Shown here piece by piece: positions 60,243-64,000 of a stretch of DNA of 64,000 nucleotides; positions within the stretch are counted from its first letter, which is position 1; the number at the start of each line of letters is the position of its first letter. The stretch lies in contig REDI01000080.1 in NCBI GenBank assembly GCA_007693595.1, forward strand, positions 179,138-243,137. Reading direction: 5' to 3'. Under the pieces are notes generated by a model. That model was given only the letters and a program-made list of their open reading frames with translations, was not told the DNA's origin and ran no database searches. The DNA is from Deltaproteobacteria bacterium. Lineage in GTDB: Bacteria > Myxococcota_A > UBA796 > GCA-2862545. The position numbers and the translations under genes are program-made.

Positions 60243-63200
60243 TCAGGCTGCGAAGAGAGCTTGCACGATAAGGCGTTCAGCCCTGTCTTTCGACCAAGTG
60301 ATTCGGATCTCGCCCCCGCCTAGTTCGCGGTGGAGGGCCGCGGCGCGACCGGAGAGGGCCACCCTGGCGTGGCCGGGGGAGACGTCGATCACCTGGACCT
60401 CGCGCGGAGAGATCGCCAGGCCTTGCCCAAGGGCCTTGAGGACGGCCTCCTTGATGGACCAGCCCAGGGTCGCGTGGATCGGGTCGGACCCGAGCACGGT
60501 GAGCTCGCGCTCGTGGAACCAGTCCTGAAGGAAGCTCGTGGATCGAGGCTCGATGCGCTCGAGATCGATCCCGATCCGCCCTCCTTGGGCAGCGATGGCG
60601 ACGGCCTCTCCGTCGCGGTGGCTGATGCTCACCCGCACCTCGGGCCAGCCGGGGACCTGCGCGAGGGGCTCGCCGGAGGGGGCGGAAGCGACGCGGATCT
60701 GGGCAGGATCGACGCCGGTGAGATCCGACAAGGCGCGCTTGGCTGCGATTCGTCCGATGAGCCGGTCCGCGATCCGCCGGGGGAGGCCACGAGCGGAGAG
60801 TTCGGTGAGCTCCTGCCTGGAGAGCCACCGTTCGGGGGGCTCGCCCCTATGCGCCCGGCTGAGCGGGCCGAGGGCAGGTCCCCGGTTGGGGCTCGACTCG
60901 AAGACCGCGGGCCGCTCCCAGTCCGGTGGAGCGAAGGCCTTGTCGGGATCGAGAGGTCCAAGGACCGCCATGCGGAACCCTCTGAGTCGGAGCAAGGGGC
61001 CGTAAGACCCGGTCGCGTCGACGTCGTAGAGGTTCCCACGCCGTCGCACCATCAGCGAGACGCGCTGGCCTGGACGGCTGGTGCCGAGGAGCTGGACCTC
61101 GTCGATGGTGCTCGGGAGCGCGAGCTCGTTGTGCACGATCATCTGGTGAAAGCCCGCGGCCTGGAAGGCAGCTTCGAGCAGGAGGGGCTCCGTGCTCAGG
61201 CCGGTGGGCAGGAGCTCTGGATCGATCCTGGCCTCGGCGACCAGGCCGTCTCTAGCGACCCCTTGTACCGCACGGAGCACCTGGAAGACCGGACCATGGA
61301 AGAAGCGCTGGTAGATGGCTTCTTGATCGTAGGTCTCGTCGGGGAAGAAGGCAGAAGGCAGGCCCTCGACCTCGGCGGTGAAGCCGAGCTGGATCTCGCC
61401 CTCGAAGTGCTTGACGCTCTGTTCTCGCCCGGTCCTCAGGGTGCGGGTGCTGCTCAGGGTGCACCGGACCCGGCCTTTCTGGCTCGGCGAGGCATGGATC
61501 TTCAGCGCGAGAGGGGCCCCACGGTGCAGCTTGGCCGCTTGGCGAAAGACGACCTTGCGGGCGCCGGCATAGACCTGGCCGGGCTGGGTGAAGGCGGCTA
61601 CCGCCGCCATCAGCTCGACCCCGATGACCCCAGGTAGGACGGGCGTACCCCCGATCGCGTGGTGGTCGAGCCAGGGGTGCTCGGGCAGCGTCAGGGTGGC
61701 GCGCGCCGAGGCGTCCTCGCCGTCGAGATCGATGGTGCGCAGCAGGGGGTGCTCGGGCTCGGGGAGGAAGTCGCCCAGTCGGCCCGAGACGATCAGCTCG
61801 CCGGTGGCACCCGCTGCGAGCAGGTCCACCAGCAGGCCCGCGCCCGCGTCCGCCGGCAGCAGATCGACGCCTCGGTCGGTCAGGAGACGCTTCATGCCAC
61901 CGCGAACGGCCATGCCGACATCATCCCACGCGGTCCAGTCGATGTGCAGGGCTCCTCCGCGCGCTGCGACCACGCGCGCCAGGGAGTCGTTCGCCGCGCT
62001 GTAGTCGACCTGCCCCGCGTTGCCGAAGCGCCCGGCGACCGAGCCCATGCTGACGAAGACCGTGGTCGCGGGGAGCGCCTCGAGGAGCGCGAGTCCACCC
62101 AGGGCCTTTCCGTCGAAGACCCGTGAGAAGCTGGCCGCATCTTTGTCGCGCAGCAGCTTGCTCTCTTCGACCCCCGCCCCGTGAACGCAGATGTCGAGGC
62201 GGCCGTGCCGCGCGAGGACCGCTTGAACCAGGGCACGGATGCCTTGGGCGTCGGCCAGATCGAGGCGCTGGTACTCCACCAGAGCGCCGGCTTGGCGCAT
62301 CGCCTCGAGGTTGGAGCGAAGCTCTTCGGTGCGGCGGAGGGGAGCGAGCCGGCGCTCGATCTCCGCCGGGGTGACCCGCGACCCCGTGGCGCGCAAGGCC
62401 TCTCGGATCGACTCCTTCTCGGCGTTGAGATCGATGGGCTCGTGGGCAGCGGGGCCGCGACCTACGACGATCAGCACCACGGGGGCTCGGCGGGCGAGCT
62501 CTAGGGCGACGCGCGCGGTGATCCCGCGTCCGCCGCCGGTGAGGAGGACGACCGATCCAGCACGGAGGCTGCCGGTCTGAGGGATCGCGAAGGAGCTGTA
62601 GCCTACCGTCCGCCGGACTCGGGTGGAGCGGAAGATCTCGATGGTCCGACTCGGCGTGTCGAGCTCGTCGGCGATGAGGCGCGCTGTGGCCTCGGGCTCG
62701 AGACCGGGAGGCACGTCGAGCACTTGGGCCAGGGTATCGCTCCACTCTCGACCCAGGGCCTTGGCGAAGCCCGCGCGAGCGCCGTGCCGGCTCGCTTCCT
62801 GGACCGGCACGTCCTTGATCTGAAGGCCTCCAAGAAAGGTTACGGCCAGCCAGCGCTTGGGAGGACGCTCGTCGTAGGCCTTGGCGATGCCGAAGCTGTC
62901 GTGAGCTCGCTCGCTCAAATCGACGACGACGGTGGCGTCTTCGCCCAAGCGGGCCCCCCGCAGGAGAACCTGGCGATTGACCGCGTTCACCAACTCCTCG
63001 GGGCCGATGACGTGCACGACCTCTCGGGCCAGCGCGCCGCTGGGCGACGCGGGGGCGAGGATCAAGGTTGGTCTTCGGATCCGGAAGGCTTCGGGCAAGG
63101 GCGCGGTGTAGGGAGCGCGCCGTGAGAGGTCCTGGGGAGGCTCGAGCCGGAGGGGCCGCTCTGGGGGCGATGAAGGCGGGGTGTACCCCGATGGGACAGC

Positions 63201-64000
63201 CGTTTCGCCCTTGGGGGACACGGGCAACCGCGCGGGCGCCGCGATCGGGGTGGGGATGAGGTCGGGGTTTCGCTCGACCGAGGCCGCTTTGGTGATGGTC
63301 TCGACCTCGACCTCGATGTCGTTCTCGACCAGGAGCTCGTCTTCGATCACCAGCTCCTCGGCTTTGGGCGTAGCCTGAGCGGGGGAGGCGGGGCCTGCGG
63401 ATCCCGAGGTCTCGGTCGATGCCTGTAGGGCGCCCGCGAGCCAGGACGCGAGGGCCTCTACGGTGGGGTGATCGGCGAGGGAGAAGGAGTCGTCGCGCTG
63501 CAGGCCGTGCCGGTCCCTGATCTCGCTGAAGATCTCGGCCTGCTTGACGGTGTCGATGCCCAGGTCGGCCTCAAGCTCGAAGTCAGGCTCGATCTCGGAG
63601 GGGTCGTAGCCGGTCTTCTCGGCGACGAGCTGGGTGAGCTCCTGCAGGATGGCCGTGGGGGAGGTGGTGGAGGAGGGGTGAGCTGGCGGGGTGGCCGGAG
63701 CGATCGGGGATGGCGCGGCCTGTGGTGCTGCGGTTCCCGAGGGTTCCGCCGAGGCTCCTAGAGCGCCCGCGAGCCAGGACGCGAGGGCCTCTACGGTAGG
63801 GTGATCGGCGAGGGAGAAGGAGTCGTCTCGCTGCAGGCCGTGCCGGTCCCTGATCTCGCTGAAGATCTCGGCCTGCTTGACGGTGTCGATGCCCAGGTCG
63901 GCCTCAAGCTCGAAGTCAGGCTCGATCTCGGAGGGGTCGTAGCCGGTCTTCTCGGCGACGAGCTGGGTGAGCTCCTGCAGGATGGCCGTGGGGGAGGTGG
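60243..64000 (-). CDS. Type I PUFA/enediyne-style synthase, C-terminal part: ACP-ACP-KR-DH-PPTase
   Basis: The frame stays open to the right edge, so the N-terminal domains are missing; about 1250 residues are visible. Upstream are two acyl-carrier domains (around 63763-64000 and 63430-63667) with DLGIDTVKQAEIF cores joined by an Ala/Pro/Ser linker. A second linker leads to a ketoreductase domain (GGGRGITA near 62540; SMGSVAG and VDYSAAN with Ser, Tyr and Asn near 62050-61980). Next is a hot-dog dehydratase (HPWLDHHAIGGTPVLPG near 61660). The C-terminus is a Sfp-type phosphopantetheinyl transferase (GIDLERIEP and WSIKEAVLKALG near 60440), which would allow self-activation. The order recalls enediyne PKSs and PUFA synthases. 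Confidence 0.88.
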   Translation of the reverse strand, partial: TSPTAILQELTQLVAEKTGYDPSEIEPDFELEADLGIDTVKQAEIFSEIRDRHGLQRDDSFSLADHPTVEALASWLAGALGASAEPSGTAAPQAAPSPIAPATPPAHPSSTTSPTAILQELTQLVAEKTGYDPSEIEPDFELEADLGIDTVKQAEIFSEIRDRHGLQRDDSFSLADHPTVEALASWLAGALQASTETSGSAGPASPAQATPKAEELVIEDELLVENDIEVEVETITKAASVERNPDLIPTPIAAPARLPVSPKGETAVPSGYTPPSSPPERPLRLEPPQDLSRRAPYTAPLPEAFRIRRPTLILAPASPSGALAREVVHVIGPEELVNAVNRQVLLRGARLGEDATVVVDLSERAHDSFGIAKAYDERPPKRWLAVTFLGGLQIKDVPVQEASRHGARAGFAKALGREWSDTLAQVLDVPPGLEPEATARLIADELDTPSRTIEIFRSTRVRRTVGYSSFAIPQTGSLRAGSVVLLTGGGRGITARVALELARRAPVVLIVVGRGPAAHEPIDLNAEKESIREALRATGSRVTPAEIERRLAPLRRTEELRSNLEAMRQAGALVEYQRLDLADAQGIRALVQAVLARHGRLDICVHGAGVEESKLLRDKDAASFSRVFDGKALGGLALLEALPATTVFVSMGSVAGRFGNAGQVDYSAANDSLARVVAARGGALHIDWTAWDDVGMAVRGGMKRLLTDRGVDLLPADAGAGLLVDLLAAGATGELIVSGRLGDFLPEPEHPLLRTIDLDGEDASARATLTLPEHPWLDHHAIGGTPVLPGVIGVELMAAVAAFTQPGQVYAGARKVVFRQAAKLHRGAPLALKIHASPSQKGRVRCTLSSTRTLRTGREQSVKHFEGEIQLGFTAEVEGLPSAFFPDETYDQEAIYQRFFHGPVFQVLRAVQGVARDGLVAEARIDPELLPTGLSTEPLLLEAAFQAAGFHQMIVHNELALPSTIDEVQLLGTSRPGQRVSLMVRRRGNLYDVDATGSYGPLLRLRGFRMAVLGPLDPDKAFAPPDWERPAVFESSPNRGPALGPLSRAHRGEPPERWLSRQELTELSARGLPRRIADRLIGRIAAKRALSDLTGVDPAQIRVASAPSGEPLAQVPGWPEVRVSISHRDGEAVAIAAQGGRIGIDLERIEPRSTSFLQDWFHERELTVLGSDPIHATLGWSIKEAVLKALGQGLAISPREVQVIDVSPGHARVALSGRAAALHRELGGGEIRITWSKDRAERLIVQALFAA
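63430..64000 (-). repeat. Tandem duplication of the carrier-domain coding sequence
   Basis: Positions 63431-63667 and 63764-64000 match with only two mismatches, both synonymous (Pro and Arg codons). The period is 333 bases (111 residues). The second copy reaches the window edge, so more copies may follow. Confidence 0.95.

Noticed and set aside
1..64000. Possible tRNA or rRNA genes and mobile elements
   Set aside because: No cloverleaf-like, rRNA-like, transposase or integrase sequence was recognised by reading; a dedicated covariance-model search would be needed to exclude small RNAs.

Overview
The window is a high-GC chromosomal segment with about 47 recognisable protein genes and no rRNA, tRNA, CRISPR array, insertion sequence or phage module that I could recognise. 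It looks like a Gram-negative bacterium of the Myxococcota or a related deltaproteobacterial lineage. The reasons are three eukaryote-type Ser/Thr kinases with C-terminal membrane anchors (PEGA or PEGA-like tails), several lipoproteins with MopE-type metal-binding repeats, an AgmX/PglI-type domain, a bacterial XPB helicase, LptD-like and BamA-like outer-membrane proteins, and a PUFA/enediyne-style synthase. This placement is inference; no marker rRNA is present.

Layout. 1-1864 (-): a truncated outer-membrane barrel and a prepilin peptidase. 2133-7519 (+): a PEGA kinase coupled to a UbiA-family enzyme, then a large S41 protease. 7544-12078 (-): two paralogous metal-binding-repeat lipoproteins. 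12211-16773 (-): a TonB-ExbB-ExbD-ExbD/AgmX energy-transduction operon that continues into a polyprenyl diphosphate synthase and TlyA. 16973-21377 (-): a small membrane protein, XseB, a Helicase_C_3/WYL-like protein and its partner XPB helicase. 21725-25407 (+): a rifampicin-phosphotransferase-like enzyme coupled to a probable pseudokinase. 25306-27968 (-): a GST-like protein and UvrC. 28136-31081 (+): a STAND-like/TPR protein with a degenerate P-loop. 31182-35161 (-): LptD-like protein and two lipoproteins. 35265-38969 (+): UvrB, HtpX and an unknown protein. 39001-45040: a TPR/coiled-coil lipoprotein, a canonical kinase and its coupled exported protein, and a metallo-beta-lactamase-fold protein without metal ligands. 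45238-50020: a convergent pair of exported proteins sharing an unnamed C-terminal domain, plus two small unknowns. 50217-54573: a muramidase-like protein, PlsY, a lipoprotein, a YhhN-family protein and a MurU-like nucleotidyltransferase. 54605-60194: PriA, a FadL/PorV-like barrel, peptide deformylase, an ICMT-like methyltransferase and a GNAT acetyltransferase. 60243-64000 (-): the C-terminal part of an ACP-ACP-KR-DH-PPTase synthase running off the window.

Themes. DNA repair and replication genes are dense (uvrB, uvrC, xpb with its partner, xseB, priA). Envelope biogenesis is the second theme (TonB system, LptD, barrels, lipoproteins, PlsY, polyprenyl synthase). Several proteins keep a familiar fold but have lost catalytic residues: the kinase at 24319, the MBL-fold protein at 44354 and the P-loop at 28136. 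In addition, the carrier domains at 63430-64000 carry threonine where serine normally accepts phosphopantetheine.
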